Source of the DNA: Nocardia paucivorans NBRC 100373
GTDB lineage: Bacteria; Actinomycetota; Actinomycetes; Mycobacteriales; Mycobacteriaceae
Reading direction: 5' to 3'
DNA length: 64,000 nt
NCBI RefSeq assembly: GCF_000308675.1
Contig: NZ_BAGE01000044.1
Coordinates: forward strand, 124,001-188,000
Shown here: positions 31,600-41,427 of the stretch, piece after piece
Position numbering within the stretch: the stretch's first letter is position 1
How the letters are laid out: the number at the start of each line of letters is the position of its first letter
The notes under the pieces: generated by a model
Seen by the model: the letters and a program-made list of their open reading frames with translations, nothing else
Told to the model about the DNA's origin: nothing
Databases searched by the model: none
Translations under genes and position numbers: made by a program

Positions 31600-33789
31600 T
31601 CAGAGCATGCAGCTCACGCAGCCCTCGACCTCGGTGCCCTCCAGCGCCATCTGCCGCAGGCGGATGTAGTAGAGGGTTTTGATGCCCTTGCGCCAGGCGT
31701 AGATCTGGGCCTTGTTCAGGTCGCGGGTGGTGGCGGTGTCCTTGAAGAAGAGGGTCAACGACAGGCCCTGGTCCACGTGTTGGGTGGCCGCGGCATAGGT
31801 GTCGATGATCTTCTCGTAACCGATCTCGTAGGCATCCTGGAAGTACTCCAGGTTGTCGTTGGTCATATAGGGGGCCGGATAGTAGACGCGGCCGATCTTG
31901 CCTTCCTTGCGGATCTCGATCTTCGACGCCACCGGGTGGATGGAGCTGGTGGAGTGGTTGATGTAGGAGATCGAACCGGTCGGCGGCACCGCCTGCAGGT
32001 TCTGGTTGTAGAGGCCGTATTCCATCACCGAGGCCTTCAGCTCACGCCAGTCCTGCTGGGTGGGGATGCGCACACCGGCGTCGGCAAACAACTGCCGCAC
32101 CCGGTCGGTCTTCGGCTCCCACACCTGATCGGTGTACTTGTCGAAGTACTCACCGGAGGCGTACTTGGATTCGGGGAAACCGCCGAAGTAGGTGCCGCGT
32201 TCCTTCGCGAGCCGGTTCGATGCCTGAAGCGCGTGGTAGACGACGGTGTAGAAGTAGATATTGGTGAAGTCGATACCTTCTTCGGACCCGTAGTGGATGC
32301 GTTCGCGCGCCAGATAACCGTGCAGGTTCATCTGCCCGAGGCCGATGGCGTGCGAGGAGTTGTTGCCCTGCTCGATGGACGGTACCGAGTAGATGTGCGT
32401 CTGGTCGGAGACCGCGGTCAGCGCCCGGATTGCGACCTCGATGGTCTTGGCGAAATCCGGGGAGTCCATGGCCTTGGCGATGTTGAGCGAACCCAGATTG
32501 CACGAGATGTCCTTGCCGACATGGGCGTAGGACAGATCGTCGTTGTAGTAGGAGGGCGTGGAGACCTGCAGGATCTCCGAGCACAGGTTCGAGTGGGTGA
32601 TCTTGCCCTTGATCGGGTTGGCCCGGTTCACCGTGTCCTCGAACATGATGTACGGGTAGCCCGATTCGAACTGCAACTCGGCAATGGTCTGGAAGAACTC
32701 GCGGGCCTTGATCTTCGACTTGCGGATACGCTTGTCGTCGAGCATCTCGTAGTACTTCTCGGTGACATCGATATCCGCGAACGGCTTGCCGTAGACGCGC
32801 TCGACATCATAGGGCGAGAACAGGTACATGTCCTCGTTCTTCTTGGCCAACTCGAAGGTGATGTCGGGGATGACCACGCCCAGCGAGAGTGTTTTGATGC
32901 GGATCTTCTCGTCCGCGTTCTCCCGTTTGGTGTCGAGGAATCGGTAGATGTCGGGGTGGTGGGCATGCAGGTACACCGCGCCCGCACCCTGCCGCGCCCC
33001 GAGCTGGTTGGCGTAGGAGAACGAATCCTCCAGCAGTTTCATGATCGGGATGACGCCGGAGGACTGGTTCTCGATCTTCTTGATCGGCGCGCCGTGTTCG
33101 CGAATATTGCTGAGCAACAACGCGACTCCGCCACCACGCTTGGACAGCTGCAATGCGGAGTTGATGGAGCGACCGATGGACTCCATGTTGTCCTCCATGC
33201 GCAGGAGGAAACACGAGACGGGCTCGCCGCGCTGTTTCTTGCCCGAGTTGAGGAATGTCGGGGTGGCGGGTTGGAAACGACCCTCGATGATTTCCTCGAC
33301 CAGATCGCTCGCCAGCTGCTCGTCACCGTCGGCGAGGGTGAGAGCGACCATGCACACCCGGTCCTCGAACCGCTCCAGATAACGTTTTCCGTCGAAGGTC
33401 TTGAGGGTGTACGAGGTGTAGTACTTGAACGCGCCGAGGAAGGTCGGGAACCGGAACTTCTTCGCGTACGCCTGCTCGAAAAGCTTCTTGACGAACTCCC
33501 GGCTGTACTTGTTCAGGACCTCGGGCTCGTAGTAGTTCTCCTCGACCAGATAGTCCAGCTTCTCGTCCAGATTGTGGAAGAAGACGGTGTTCTGGTTGAC
33601 GTGCTGTAGGAAGTACTGGCGGGCGGCCTCACGGTCCTTGTCGAACTGGATCTCACCGTCCGGCCCGTACAGATTCAGCATCGCGTTGAGGGCGTGGTAA
33701 TCCAGGGCCTCGCCGGGGTTCGCGTCGCGCTGCGAGGGCTGCTCTACGCGAGCCGTTTTTCCGGTCGGTGCTGTTGTTGTCGTTGCCAA
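31600..33789 (-). CDS. nrdE: Class Ib ribonucleotide reductase, large subunit NrdE
   Basis: 729-residue catalytic alpha subunit, which reduces ribonucleoside diphosphates with electrons from NrdH. It lacks an N-terminal ATP-cone, as expected for class Ib. Visible signatures are [33 protein letters not shown] and the C-terminal redox pair in EGCVSCML. It is highly similar to the mycobacterial protein along its full length. The best start is the TTG at 33789 (LATTTTAP...), since no ATG or GTG lies near the family start and the longer frame runs into nrdI. This gives a 46-base overlap with the end of nrdI, consistent with translational coupling. Operon nrdH-nrdI-nrdE. Confidence 0.96.
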   Translation of the reverse strand: MATTTTAPTGKTARVEQPSQRDANPGEALDYHALNAMLNLYGPDGEIQFDKDREAARQYFLQHVNQNTVFFHNLDEKLDYLVEENYYEPEVLNKYSREFVKKLFEQAYAKKFRFPTFLGAFKYYTSYTLKTFDGKRYLERFEDRVCMVALTLADGDEQLASDLVEEIIEGRFQPATPTFLNSGKKQRGEPVSCFLLRMEDNMESIGRSINSALQLSKRGGGVALLLSNIREHGAPIKKIENQSSGVIPIMKLLEDSFSYANQLGARQGAGAVYLHAHHPDIYRFLDTKRENADEKIRIKTLSLGVVIPDITFELAKKNEDMYLFSPYDVERVYGKPFADIDVTEKYYEMLDDKRIRKSKIKAREFFQTIAELQFESGYPYIMFEDTVNRANPIKGKITHSNLCSEILQVSTPSYYNDDLSYAHVGKDISCNLGSLNIAKAMDSPDFAKTIEVAIRALTAVSDQTHIYSVPSIEQGNNSSHAIGLGQMNLHGYLARERIHYGSEEGIDFTNIYFYTVVYHALQASNRLAKERGTYFGGFPESKYASGEYFDKYTDQVWEPKTDRVRQLFADAGVRIPTQQDWRELKASVMEYGLYNQNLQAVPPTGSISYINHSTSSIHPVASKIEIRKEGKIGRVYYPAPYMTNDNLEYFQDAYEIGYEKIIDTYAAATQHVDQGLSLTLFFKDTATTRDLNKAQIYAWRKGIKTLYYIRLRQMALEGTEVEGCVSCML

Positions 33790-34205
33790 AACAATCCCAA
33801 TCCCTCTCGGACGCGTTCGACGTCCTCGGCGGTTCCCATGAGTTCGAAACGGTAGAGGTAGGGCACCGCGCATTTGCGCGAAATGACCTCTCCCGCATAG
33901 CAGAAGGTGTCACCGAAGTTCGTGTTCCCGGCCGCGATCACCCCGCGCAACAGGGCGCGGTTGTGCGGGTCGTTGAGGAACTTGGCGACTTGGCGCGGCA
34001 CGAAGTCCTTGTCGGACCTCTCCGAACCCAGAACGTGCCGACCACCCCCGTAGGTGGGGACGATCAGCACGTAGGGTGCGTCGACGCGCAGCGAGTCCGC
34101 GGTGCGCAGGGGTATGCGGGTCGCCGGGAGTCCCAACTTCTCGACGAAACGATGCGTGTTCTCCGAGGCGCTGGAGAAGTAGACCAGCGCGGCTGTTTCG
34201 GACAC
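33744..34205 (-). CDS. nrdI: Flavodoxin-like NrdI
   Basis: 153-residue flavodoxin-fold protein that supplies oxidant to assemble the manganese-tyrosyl radical cofactor of NrdF. The FMN-binding loop [18 protein letters not shown] (residues 7-24), then VPTYGGG and [12 protein letters not shown] are characteristic. The start is GTG at 34205 behind GGGGGTCGAGGA. It sits 39 bases after nrdH and overlaps the start of nrdE. It supports a Mn-dependent class Ib enzyme. Confidence 0.95.
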   Translation of the reverse strand: MSETAALVYFSSASENTHRFVEKLGLPATRIPLRTADSLRVDAPYVLIVPTYGGGRHVLGSERSDKDFVPRQVAKFLNDPHNRALLRGVIAAGNTNFGDTFCYAGEVISRKCAVPYLYRFELMGTAEDVERVREGLGLFWQRQQQHRPEKRLA

Positions 34206-34244
34206 TCCTCGACCCCCTTTTCCCCCACGGATGCGATGGTGGCG

Positions 34245-34478
34245 TCAGGCCGCCACCGAGGCCAGCGCCTTGATGCGATCGGGACGGAAACCGGACCAGT
34301 GCTCATCGCCGGCGACGACGACCGGAGCCTGCAGATAACCCAGCGCCATCACGTAGTCGCGCGCCTCGGCGTTCTCGGAGATGTCGACGACCTCGTACTC
34401 CACCCCGGCCTTGTCGAGCGCCTTGTAGGTGGCATTGCACTGGACGCAAGCGGGCTTGGTGTACACGGTGACGGTCAT
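34245..34478 (-). CDS. nrdH: Glutaredoxin-like electron donor NrdH
   Basis: 77-residue thioredoxin-fold protein with the redox motif CVQC at residues 11-14 and the conserved NrdH C-terminal block APVVVAGDEHWSGFRPDRI. It reduces NrdE and is itself reduced by thioredoxin reductase. The ATG at 34478 has GGGAG upstream. First gene of nrdHIE; NrdR-like boxes lie about 180-220 bases upstream. Confidence 0.97.
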   Translation of the reverse strand: MTVTVYTKPACVQCNATYKALDKAGVEYEVVDISENAEARDYVMALGYLQAPVVVAGDEHWSGFRPDRIKALASVAA

Positions 34479-34653
34479 GGTCTCCCTCTCTCTGGTCCAA
34501 AAGCCGGTGATCCGTAGCAGTGCCGGTGCGCGTCGAAACGGCGGCCCACGCCGTTGCCGCGCAAACTCCCGGAACCGTCGGCGAACGTGCTGTTCGAGCC
34601 GGTTCCCCCCGGTCGCGGAGGGTGGTTCGTTCTCCCGATCTCGGGTACCCAAG

Positions 34654-34702
34654 ACACTACACCTAGTGGCCGACAGTTGAAAACGACACGAGATGTTGCG
34701 AG
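34654..34702 (-). promoter_or_regulatory. NrdR-box-like operators upstream of nrdHIE
   Basis: Box 1, acactacacctagtgg (34654-34669), matches the NrdR pattern at 14 of 16 positions by eye. Box 2, acacgagatgttgcga (34687-34702), is weaker. They are spaced 33 bp start to start, one base more than the pair before nrdF. The location suggests both nrd blocks share the same repressor, though no nrdR gene is in the window. Confidence 0.6.
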
Positions 34703-34891
34703 TCACATTGATGGAATTCCACGGCCGTAAGTACCAGGACAGTCGATAAGCCCCAGAACATACATGTGGCTCAGATCACAAATTCCGAGTTGAGTTCCTT
34801 TTCAGCAAACTCAGAAGACTACGTCCGTCACACCAGCCGCCGAGGCCTCAACAGGCCCTGCAGCACCATACGGAACCCGGCGGAAAACCGC

Positions 34892-34930
34892 GAGGGGCCA
34901 CCCCGTCCCAACCGGACGGAGCGGCCCCTC
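34892..34930 (-). terminator. Hairpin terminator after FMN reductase
   Basis: Outer 8-bp stem (gaggggcc/ggcccctc) and inner 6-bp stem (ccgtcc/ggacgg) separated by small bulges. It begins 22 bases after the reductase stop on the minus strand. Confidence 0.65.
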
Positions 34931-34952
34931 GAAAAGGTCCCGGACCGGAAGA

Positions 34953-35522
34953 TCAGGCCGACACGAGCTCTTCCTGCGCGGCGTCGACCAGCGCCCGCAG
35001 CGCGCCGGCGATCTGCTCGCGCGCCTCGGCATCCTCGCTGGGATGGGTTGTGGCGAAACGCTCACCGATGGCGCCGAAGTGCAGATGGGCCGCCTCGACC
35101 ACCGCACCGCCGGCGATACCGACCGTCTTGACCGCGTCGCCGTGCGCCCACTTGGCCGCGTTCTGACTGATGGACGCGCTCACCACCGCAACCGGCTTGC
35201 CCTTGATGGCGCCGGCCCCATACGGGCGCGACACCCAGTCGATGGCGTTCTTCAGCGCGCCCGGCAGGCTGCCGTTGTATTCGGGGGTCACCAACAGTAG
35301 GCCGTCGGCCTCCGCAACGGCCTGTCGCAATGCCTCCGCGGTTGCGGGCACCGCACCCGGCACGTCGATGTCCTCGTTGTAGAAAGGAATATCGGCCAGG
35401 CCGTCGTAGATGACGACCTCGACCCCCTCCGGGGCGGTCCGCACGGCGGTCTCGGCCAACTGCCGATTGATGGAAGCGGCCCGAAGGCTTCCGACGAGTG
35501 CGAGGATACGGGTCTGGCTCAT
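34953..35522 (-). CDS. NADPH-dependent FMN reductase family protein
   Basis: 189-residue flavodoxin-like reductase. The N-terminal FMN phosphate loop is LVGSLRAASINRQLA (residues 9-23), with TPEYNGSLPGALKNAIDW carrying the family Y-N-x-S-x-P-G-x-L-K-N-x-[IL]-D-W signature. It reduces flavins, quinones or azo-type compounds with NAD(P)H. The ATG at 35522 follows AGGAG by 5 bases. It is divergent from a TetR gene across 96 bases that contain a perfect 18-bp palindrome, so it is probably repressed by that TetR and induced by an electrophile or drug-like ligand. Confidence 0.92.
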   Translation of the reverse strand: MSQTRILALVGSLRAASINRQLAETAVRTAPEGVEVVIYDGLADIPFYNEDIDVPGAVPATAEALRQAVAEADGLLLVTPEYNGSLPGALKNAIDWVSRPYGAGAIKGKPVAVVSASISQNAAKWAHGDAVKTVGIAGGAVVEAAHLHFGAIGERFATTHPSEDAEAREQIAGALRALVDAAQEELVSA

Positions 35523-35571
35523 GATTGCTCCTGAGTACCGGGTCTGTTCCACTTTCAAGTTATGTACAGTA

Positions 35572-35589
35572 ACCGGACCACGGTCCGGT
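35572..35589. promoter_or_regulatory. Perfect palindromic operator for the divergent TetR
   Basis: accggaccacggtccggt: two 8-bp arms around AC. It lies midway between the FMN reductase start and the TetR start. TetR-family repressors often bind such sites to control themselves and the divergent gene. Confidence 0.75.
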
Positions 35590-35618
35590 CTATTCCCCGG
35601 AGGCGGTGTCCGAGTCCC

Positions 35619-36296
35619 GTGAGCCACGACACACCCCCAATCGACCCCGCGGCACGACCGCGGGATCGATCCCACGACGGCACACCGGCGATCGGCAGGC
35701 CCCTGCCCGGCACCGCAGCACCCACCGAACGCGCCGATGCCGCGCGCAACCGCCGGCTGCTGCTCGACGCCGCCCAGGAACTGGTGCGCGAGAAGGGGCC
35801 CGCCTCGTTGACCATGGACGCCCTGGCCAAGCGAGCCGGCGTCGGCAAGGGAACGGTCTTCCGCCGCTTCGGCAGTCGGCTCGGACTCATGCTGGCTCTA
35901 CTGGACCACTCCGAACGTAAACTCCAGGAAGGGTTCATCTTCGGGCCGCCGCCACTGGGCCCCGGGGCGCCGCCGGTGGAAAGGCTGGTCGCCTTCGGCC
36001 GCGCACGGCTGCTCGATATCGAGGTCGAGGGCGAACTACATCTGGCCGCGGAAACGGGCCCGGCCGACGAACGCTACAGCGCCGCCCCGTATCTCGTGCA
36101 CAAAAATCACGTCTCCCTGCTGCTGCGACAGGCCGGCACCCCGGGCGAGATACCCCTGATCGCCGACGCCCTGCTGAACGCGCTCTCCGCCGGCCTTGTC
36201 CTGCATCAGCTGCGCGCCCTCGGATACACCCGACAACAGATCGGCGACAACTGGGCGGATCTGGTTCACCGCGTCGCCGGCCCCACCCCGCAGTAG
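35619..36296 (+). CDS. TetR-family transcriptional regulator
   Basis: 225 residues. After a proline/arginine-rich N-terminal tail of about 40 residues comes a TetR helix-turn-helix ([17 protein letters not shown], then [21 protein letters not shown]). The C-terminal ligand domain is variable. The GTG at 35619 is used; GGAGG is 12 bases upstream, a little far, and the true start could be further in. It probably represses the divergent FMN reductase through the palindrome at 35572. nadE follows after 11 bases, so they may be cotranscribed. Confidence 0.9.
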   Translation: MSHDTPPIDPAARPRDRSHDGTPAIGRPLPGTAAPTERADAARNRRLLLDAAQELVREKGPASLTMDALAKRAGVGKGTVFRRFGSRLGLMLALLDHSERKLQEGFIFGPPPLGPGAPPVERLVAFGRARLLDIEVEGELHLAAETGPADERYSAAPYLVHKNHVSLLLRQAGTPGEIPLIADALLNALSAGLVLHQLRALGYTRQQIGDNWADLVHRVAGPTPQ

Positions 36297-36307
36297 AGTG
36301 GACGGGC

Positions 36308-37132
36308 ATGGGGAACCTGCGTGAACAGATCATCGCCGAGTTGGGCGTTGTGCCCGATATCGAGCCGAAAGCCGAGGTCCGCCGCCGGGTCGACTTCCTG
36401 AAGAACTTCCTGCGCTCCACTCCCGCACGGGGTTTCGTGCTCGGCATCAGCGGCGGGCAGGACAGCGCGCTGGCCGGCCGACTGTGCCAACTGGCCGTCG
36501 AGGAACTGCGCGCCGAGGGCGCCGAGGCGACCTTCGTCGCGGTTCGCCTGCCCTATGGGGTGCAGGCGGACGAGGCCGATGCGCGGATCGCCATGGAATT
36601 CGTCGCCCCGGACCGGGCGGTCGTGGTCAATGTTCGGCCCGGCGCCAATGCCGTGGCCGCGGAGGTGGCCTCGGCGCTGAACGTGACCGAACTACGCGAT
36701 TTCGTCCGCGGCAATATCAAGGCCCGCGAACGCATGGTGATCCAGTACGCCATCGCCGGCCAGGAGAATCTGTTGGTCGTCGGCACCGACCACGCCGCGG
36801 AAGCGGTCACCGGCTTCTTCACCAAATACGGTGACGGCGGGGTCGACCTCACTCCCCTGACCGGTCTGACCAAACGACAGGGCGCCGCCCTACTCCAGGA
36901 ATTGGGCGCTCCCGCCACCGTCTGGTCCAAGGTGCCGACCGCCGACCTGGAGGACGACCGCCCCGCGCTACCCGACGAGGAGGCGCTGGGCCTGCGCTAC
37001 AGCGAGATCGACGATTACCTCGAGGGTCGAGAGGTCACCGCCGAGGTGGCGCAGAAGATCGAATCCGTCTACCTCGCCACCCGGCACAAACGCACCGTCC
37101 CCGTCACCCCGTTCGACGACTGGTGGCGCTGA
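36308..37132 (+). CDS. nadE: NH3-dependent NAD+ synthetase
   Basis: 274-residue enzyme that amidates nicotinic acid adenine dinucleotide to NAD+ using ammonia. The ATP-binding P-loop SGGQDS is at residues 48-53, with the substrate loop [22 protein letters not shown]. The length matches the E. coli-type enzyme and there is no glutaminase domain. This differs from the glutamine-dependent 680-residue enzyme of mycobacteria, which this organism may also have elsewhere. C-terminus [14 protein letters not shown] is typical. It follows the TetR gene closely and converges on moaD. Confidence 0.95.
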   Translation: MGNLREQIIAELGVVPDIEPKAEVRRRVDFLKNFLRSTPARGFVLGISGGQDSALAGRLCQLAVEELRAEGAEATFVAVRLPYGVQADEADARIAMEFVAPDRAVVVNVRPGANAVAAEVASALNVTELRDFVRGNIKARERMVIQYAIAGQENLLVVGTDHAAEAVTGFFTKYGDGGVDLTPLTGLTKRQGAALLQELGAPATVWSKVPTADLEDDRPALPDEEALGLRYSEIDDYLEGREVTAEVAQKIESVYLATRHKRTVPVTPFDDWWR

Positions 37133-37192
37133 ACGGGTAACCGGCCGCGACGAACCGCACGAGACGTCGCGACCCACTCTCCGCGGACCGGT

Positions 37193-37435
37193 TCAGCCCC
37201 CCGCGAAGGGCGGCAACACATCGACCCGGGAGCTCAACGCGGCTCCCGTGTCCCGGGTGAGTTCGTCGCCGACGAGGTAGGCGCAGACCGACAACATCTT
37301 GTCCAGTTCCGAACCGTAATCGGCGAGCAGCCGGGCACGCAGGTCCGCGACAGTGGAACCGGGGGGAAGATCGAGGGTTTCGGTGTCCTTGCCGACAGCG
37401 TCGGCGATGGCTGCGAAATAGCGGACCTCAACCAC
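37193..37435 (-). CDS. moaD: MoaD, molybdopterin synthase sulfur carrier subunit
   Basis: 80-residue ubiquitin-like protein ending in the required Gly-Gly (PPFAGG), which carries the thiocarboxylate used to make molybdopterin. The N-terminus [15 protein letters not shown] and the middle [19 protein letters not shown] fit the family. The GTG at 37435 overlaps the moaA stop by a few bases, so moaA-moaD are coupled. It works with MoaE (40978) on the other strand. Confidence 0.92.
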   Translation of the reverse strand: MVEVRYFAAIADAVGKDTETLDLPPGSTVADLRARLLADYGSELDKMLSVCAYLVGDELTRDTGAALSSRVDVLPPFAGG

Positions 37436-38486
37436 CGATGGCTCCCATCGTGCGTTCCGGTGGGACGAAGTCCGCGGCATCAATACCGTGACCCGCCCAT
37501 TTCTGCCACATGGCGCCGCGCCACAGCTCGGCCAGTTCGGCGTCGTCGGCGCCGGAGCGCAGCGCCCGACGTATATCGAACTCCTCGTCGCTGAACAGAC
37601 AGGAGCGCAGCATACCATCGGCGGTGAGTCGAGTCCGGTCGCAACTCTCGCAGAATTTGCGGGTCACCGAGGCGATGATGCCGACCGTGGCCGGGCCGCC
37701 ATCGACCAGCCAGGTCTCCGCGGGCGTGGCGGGGTCGCTGCGACCGAGTTCGGTGAGTTCGTAACGGGAACCGAGCACATCGAGCAGTTCGGCGGCGGTC
37801 ACCATATTCGTCCGGGCCCACTCGTGGTCGGCGTCCAGGGGCATCTCCTCGATGAACCGTAGTTCGCAACCCTCGTCCAGACACCAGCGCAGCAGATCGG
37901 GCGCACCGGCCAGGGTGGGGCGCATGAGTACCGCGTTCACCTTCACCGGGGCCAGACCGGCGCGGGCGGCGGCGCGAATACCGGCCAGCACCGAATCCAA
38001 TCGATCCCGCCGGGTGAGGCGGGCGAAACCGAGACGGTCGACGGTGTCGAGGGAAATATTGACCCGGCGCAAACCGGCCTCGGCCAGGGCACGGGCCCGA
38101 TGTTCCAGACCGATGCCGTTGGATGTCATGGCCAACGGGATATGCGGTGCCGCCTCATGGCAGCCGGCGATGATCTGTTCCAGATCCCGGCGCATCAGCG
38201 GTTCCCCACCGGTGAACCGCACCTCGCGAACACCGAGATCGCGCACCGCCAGCGCTACCAACCGCACGATTTCCTCGGCGGTCAGCAGTTCATCGGGCGG
38301 GATGGCGGGCAGCCCCTCCTCGGGCATGCAGTAGGTGCAGCGCAGCGAACACTTCTCGGTAATGGATATCCGCAGGTCGCGGGCGATTCGACCGAAACGG
38401 TCCACCAACAGCGGTGTTTCCGGGCGTCCGTCGAGCGAGGGACGCCCGGAGCGCACGGTGGGAATCCCCATATCGACCAGCGACAC
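37428..38486 (-). CDS. moaA: GTP 3',8-cyclase MoaA
   Basis: 352-residue radical SAM enzyme for the first step of molybdenum cofactor synthesis. The N-terminal cluster motif is C46-x3-C50-x2-C53 ([11 protein letters not shown]), with FTGGEPL for SAM binding. The C-terminal second cluster is in [10 protein letters not shown] and SCLF. The last residues are Gly-Gly, needed for activity in this family. The GTG at 38486 sits next to GGAGG (spacing only 1 base); an ATG 15 bases further in is possible. Divergent from moeA across 171 bases. Confidence 0.95.
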   Translation of the reverse strand: MSLVDMGIPTVRSGRPSLDGRPETPLLVDRFGRIARDLRISITEKCSLRCTYCMPEEGLPAIPPDELLTAEEIVRLVALAVRDLGVREVRFTGGEPLMRRDLEQIIAGCHEAAPHIPLAMTSNGIGLEHRARALAEAGLRRVNISLDTVDRLGFARLTRRDRLDSVLAGIRAAARAGLAPVKVNAVLMRPTLAGAPDLLRWCLDEGCELRFIEEMPLDADHEWARTNMVTAAELLDVLGSRYELTELGRSDPATPAETWLVDGGPATVGIIASVTRKFCESCDRTRLTADGMLRSCLFSDEEFDIRRALRSGADDAELAELWRGAMWQKWAGHGIDAADFVPPERTMGAIGG

Positions 38487-38657
38487 GCCTCCATTATGAC
38501 GGCAGGTGTCCGATTGTGCCGTCGGGTGGGCCGCGCGGGTCGGCGGAAAGCCCACCCGGGACGCGATCGGCCCGAGTACCGCGACACGCCGTCGACGGTG
38601 GGTGCGGAGTGCGATAACAGCGATCTGCGGCCCGGCGGGGCCCATTAGGCTGAGTGC

Positions 38658-39941
38658 ATGTGTTCTCGGCATCGGACGGGCGGTCCCGCGGCCCCTCCAC
38701 GGTCATCCGAAACCGCGTCGTCCGGGAGGGACGACCGACTTCCGACCATCCATTCGGTCGACGAGTATCGCGACCGCATCGAGCAGCTGCTACGTCCGCT
38801 CGCCGCCCGACCGCTCGAAACGGTGCCGGTGCCCGACGCCCTGGGCCGACAGACGGCCGAGGAGATACGGGCGCCGATCGACCTGCCGGTCTTCCGTAAT
38901 TCGGCCATGGACGGTTATGCGGTGCGGGCGCAGGACGTGGCGGACGCACCGGTGACGCTGCCGCTGACCGGGGTGGTGGCGGCGGGTGGACCCGCACCGG
39001 AGCCGCTGGCGCCCGGTACGGCGCGCAAGGTGATGACCGGGGCTCCCGTCCCGGCCGGCACCGACTGCGTGATCCCGGTGGAGGACACCCGGGTGCGCGG
39101 CGGCGAGGTGGTGATCGACCGGGGTCGCGAATCCGGGGCGTTCGTCCGCGAACCCGGCACCGATATCCGGGCCGGGGCCCCACTGATCGCCGCGGGAACC
39201 ACCTTGGCCTCGCGTCATATCGCCGCCCTGGCGGCGGTGGGTGTATCGGATGTGCGGGTTTTCGAACCGATCCGGGCAGCGGTCATCACCACCGGTGACG
39301 AACTCGTTCCCGCGGGCAGCCCGCTGGGCCCCGGACAGATCTACGACTCCAATGGAATTGCGCTGGCCGCGGCGCTGAGCGCAAACGGTGTGACCGTCAC
39401 CCGGATCGACCACAGTGGCGACGACCCCGCCGCGTTCCAGCGGCTGCTCGCCGAGACCACCGCCGCGGCGGACCTGGTTTTCACCTCGGGCGGGGTGTCC
39501 CGGGGGGATTTCGAGGTGGTTCGGGAGGTGCTGGGACCGCTGGGCGGGTGGTTCGGGTCCGTGGCGATGCAGCCCGGCGGACCGCAGGGACTGACCGTGG
39601 TCGAGGGGGTGCCGGTGCTGAGTTTTCCCGGTAATCCGGTGAGCACCCTGGTGTCGTTCGAGGTGTTCGCCCGGCCGATTCTGCGCCGGCTGGCGGGATT
39701 GCCCGCGGTGGAGGCCTCCGAGGCGCCCCTACTGTCGGCGGTGCGTTCCCCTGAGGGCCGACGCCAGTTCCTGCGTGGCCGGTGGACGCGTGGGGCGGAG
39801 CAGCCCCGGTCGGTGGAGTTGGTGTCGGGGCCGGGGTCGCATCTGGTGGCGAGTATGGCCGCCGCGGAGGTGCTGATCGAGGTCCCGGAGGCGGTCACCG
39901 AATTGCCGGTCGGCGCCACTGTGCGAGTGTGGTCGCTGTGA
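38658..39941 (+). CDS. moeA: Molybdopterin molybdenumtransferase MoeA
   Basis: 427 residues. MoeA inserts molybdate into adenylated molybdopterin. The signature block is [16 protein letters not shown] (around residue 75), with [12 protein letters not shown] and, in the MPT-binding domain, [15 protein letters not shown] and [11 protein letters not shown]. The first about 30 residues are poor in family similarity, so the start may lie a little downstream of the ATG at 38658. The stop overlaps the moaC fusion gene start (GTGA): operon moeA-moaC/mog-moaE. Confidence 0.95.
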   Translation: MCSRHRTGGPAAPPRSSETASSGRDDRLPTIHSVDEYRDRIEQLLRPLAARPLETVPVPDALGRQTAEEIRAPIDLPVFRNSAMDGYAVRAQDVADAPVTLPLTGVVAAGGPAPEPLAPGTARKVMTGAPVPAGTDCVIPVEDTRVRGGEVVIDRGRESGAFVREPGTDIRAGAPLIAAGTTLASRHIAALAAVGVSDVRVFEPIRAAVITTGDELVPAGSPLGPGQIYDSNGIALAAALSANGVTVTRIDHSGDDPAAFQRLLAETTAAADLVFTSGGVSRGDFEVVREVLGPLGGWFGSVAMQPGGPQGLTVVEGVPVLSFPGNPVSTLVSFEVFARPILRRLAGLPAVEASEAPLLSAVRSPEGRRQFLRGRWTRGAEQPRSVELVSGPGSHLVASMAAAEVLIEVPEAVTELPVGATVRVWSL

Positions 39942-40978
39942 GTGAGTTGTCGCATGTGGACTCCGATGGCCGCGCCCGCATGGTGGACGTGAGCGATAAG
40001 ACCGATACCACCCGAGTCGCCGTCGCAGCCGGTGAGTTGCGGACCACCGCCGAGGTGGTGGCGCTGGTCCGCGCGGACGGCATGCCCAAGGCCGATGTGT
40101 TGTCCACCGCCCGGATCGCCGGTATCGCGGGGGCGAAGAAGACCTCCGAACTGATCCCCCTGTGCCATCAATTGGCGCTGTCGTCGGTGAAGGTCGAGTT
40201 CGGTTTCACCGAGGACGCGATCACCATCGAGGCCACCGCGAAGACCAAGGGCCCCACCGGGGTGGAGATGGAGGCGCTCACCGCCGTCGCCGTGGCCGGG
40301 CTCACCCTGCACGACATGGTGAAGGCGGTCGATCCCGCCGCGACTCTCGACGGGGTGCGGCTGCTCACCAAAGAGGGCGGTAAGCGAGGGCACTGGACCA
40401 GACCGGAACACGACGAGCACCCACCGGCCGCACCGACCACGAGCACCGACACCGTCTCCGGCGGCCCGCACGGCGACAAGGGCTCCGCGGTGGTGCTCGT
40501 GTCCTCCACCGGCGCTGCGGTGGGCGCCCGCGCCGACACCACCGGCCCGCATCTGGCGCGCTGGTTGTCCGGTCTCGGTTATACGGTGCGCGGACCGCTC
40601 GTCTACGCCGACGCCGATATCGCGAACGGTCTGGCGGAGGCCCTGCGGACGCATCCGGATCTGGTCGTCACCACCGGCGGCACCGGCGCTTCACCCACCG
40701 ACCGCACCCCGGAGGCCACACTCGCCGTTCTGGACCGTGAACTCCCCGGGGTGGCCGAGGCCATCCGACAGCGCGGCACCGCGAAATTCCCCTTGGCCGC
40801 GTTGAGCCGTGGGGTGGCCGGATTGGCCGGACGCTCGGTCGTGGTGAACCTCCCCGGGTCCCCGGGTGGGGTGCGCGACGGTATCGCGGTGCTGGAACCC
40901 CTGTTGGACCATCTGCTCGAGCAGGTGGCCGGCGGAGGTGGGCACGAGGGCCACGAGCCCGGGAACGGAAACAAGTGA
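39938..40978 (+). CDS. moaC: Bifunctional MoaC-MogA/MoaB fusion protein
   Basis: 346 residues. Residues about 1-160 are MoaC, cyclic pyranopterin monophosphate synthase ([49 protein letters not shown]). A short linker rich in Pro, Thr and Gly (about 160-178) leads to a MogA/MoaB-type molybdopterin adenylyltransferase domain ([40 protein letters not shown]). This fusion is known in actinobacteria. The GTG start overlaps the moeA stop (GTGA) and the stop overlaps moaE (TGATG). Confidence 0.95.
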   Translation: MSELSHVDSDGRARMVDVSDKTDTTRVAVAAGELRTTAEVVALVRADGMPKADVLSTARIAGIAGAKKTSELIPLCHQLALSSVKVEFGFTEDAITIEATAKTKGPTGVEMEALTAVAVAGLTLHDMVKAVDPAATLDGVRLLTKEGGKRGHWTRPEHDEHPPAAPTTSTDTVSGGPHGDKGSAVVLVSSTGAAVGARADTTGPHLARWLSGLGYTVRGPLVYADADIANGLAEALRTHPDLVVTTGGTGASPTDRTPEATLAVLDRELPGVAEAIRQRGTAKFPLAALSRGVAGLAGRSVVVNLPGSPGGVRDGIAVLEPLLDHLLEQVAGGGGHEGHEPGNGNK

Positions 40979-41427
40979 TGGCCGAGATACGAACCGAAAC
41001 AACGACCGATCCGGTCCGGATCGCCCGGATCACCACGGAACCACTCGACCCGACCGTGGTCGACCGCGCGGTCGGCGGCCCCCACTACGGCGCGGTGGTG
41101 GTGTTCACCGGTGTGGTCCGCGACCACGACGGCGGCCAGGCGGTATCGGCGCTGGAATATTCGGCCCACCCGCAGGCCGAACGCTTCCTCCACCGCTGTT
41201 GCGCGGAGGTCGCCGCGGAGACGGGACTGCCGGTGGCCGCGGTGCATCGCATCGGCAATCTGGTGGTGGGTGATCTGGCGGTCGTCACCGCCGTCGCGGC
41301 CGCGCACCGCGCCGAGGCCTTCGAGGCCTGTTCGCTGCTGGTGGACCGGATCAAACACGAAGTGCCGATCTGGAAGCGTCAGCTGTTCGCCGACGGTATG
41401 TCGGAGTGGGTCAACGCCTGCGGCTGA
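40978..41427 (+). CDS. moaE: Molybdopterin synthase catalytic subunit MoaE
   Basis: 149 residues. MoaE transfers sulfur from MoaD to cyclic pyranopterin monophosphate. Typical blocks are GAVVVFTGVVRDHDGG, LEYSAHPQAE and the C-terminal VDRIKHEVPIWKRQLFADG, which holds the active-site lysines. The ATG at 40978 overlaps the previous stop by one base; a GTG one codon upstream is an alternative. Its 3' end overlaps the convergent CobW-like gene by 49 bases. Confidence 0.95.
   Translation: MAEIRTETTTDPVRIARITTEPLDPTVVDRAVGGPHYGAVVVFTGVVRDHDGGQAVSALEYSAHPQAERFLHRCCAEVAAETGLPVAAVHRIGNLVVGDLAVVTAVAAAHRAEAFEACSLLVDRIKHEVPIWKRQLFADGMSEWVNACG

Larger units (their letters stand above)
34479..34952. other. 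Regulatory region upstream of nrdH
   Basis: About 470 bases between nrdH and the FMN reductase stop (both minus strand). It contains the NrdR-like boxes (34654-34702), a less G/C-rich stretch around 34670-34830 and, close to the reductase, a hairpin terminator. No gene was recognised. Confidence 0.55.

Noticed and set aside
31777..33609. A 610-codon plus-strand open frame opposite nrdE
   Set aside because: It is an antisense shadow of nrdE, which is intact and highly conserved; the product has no recognisable domain.
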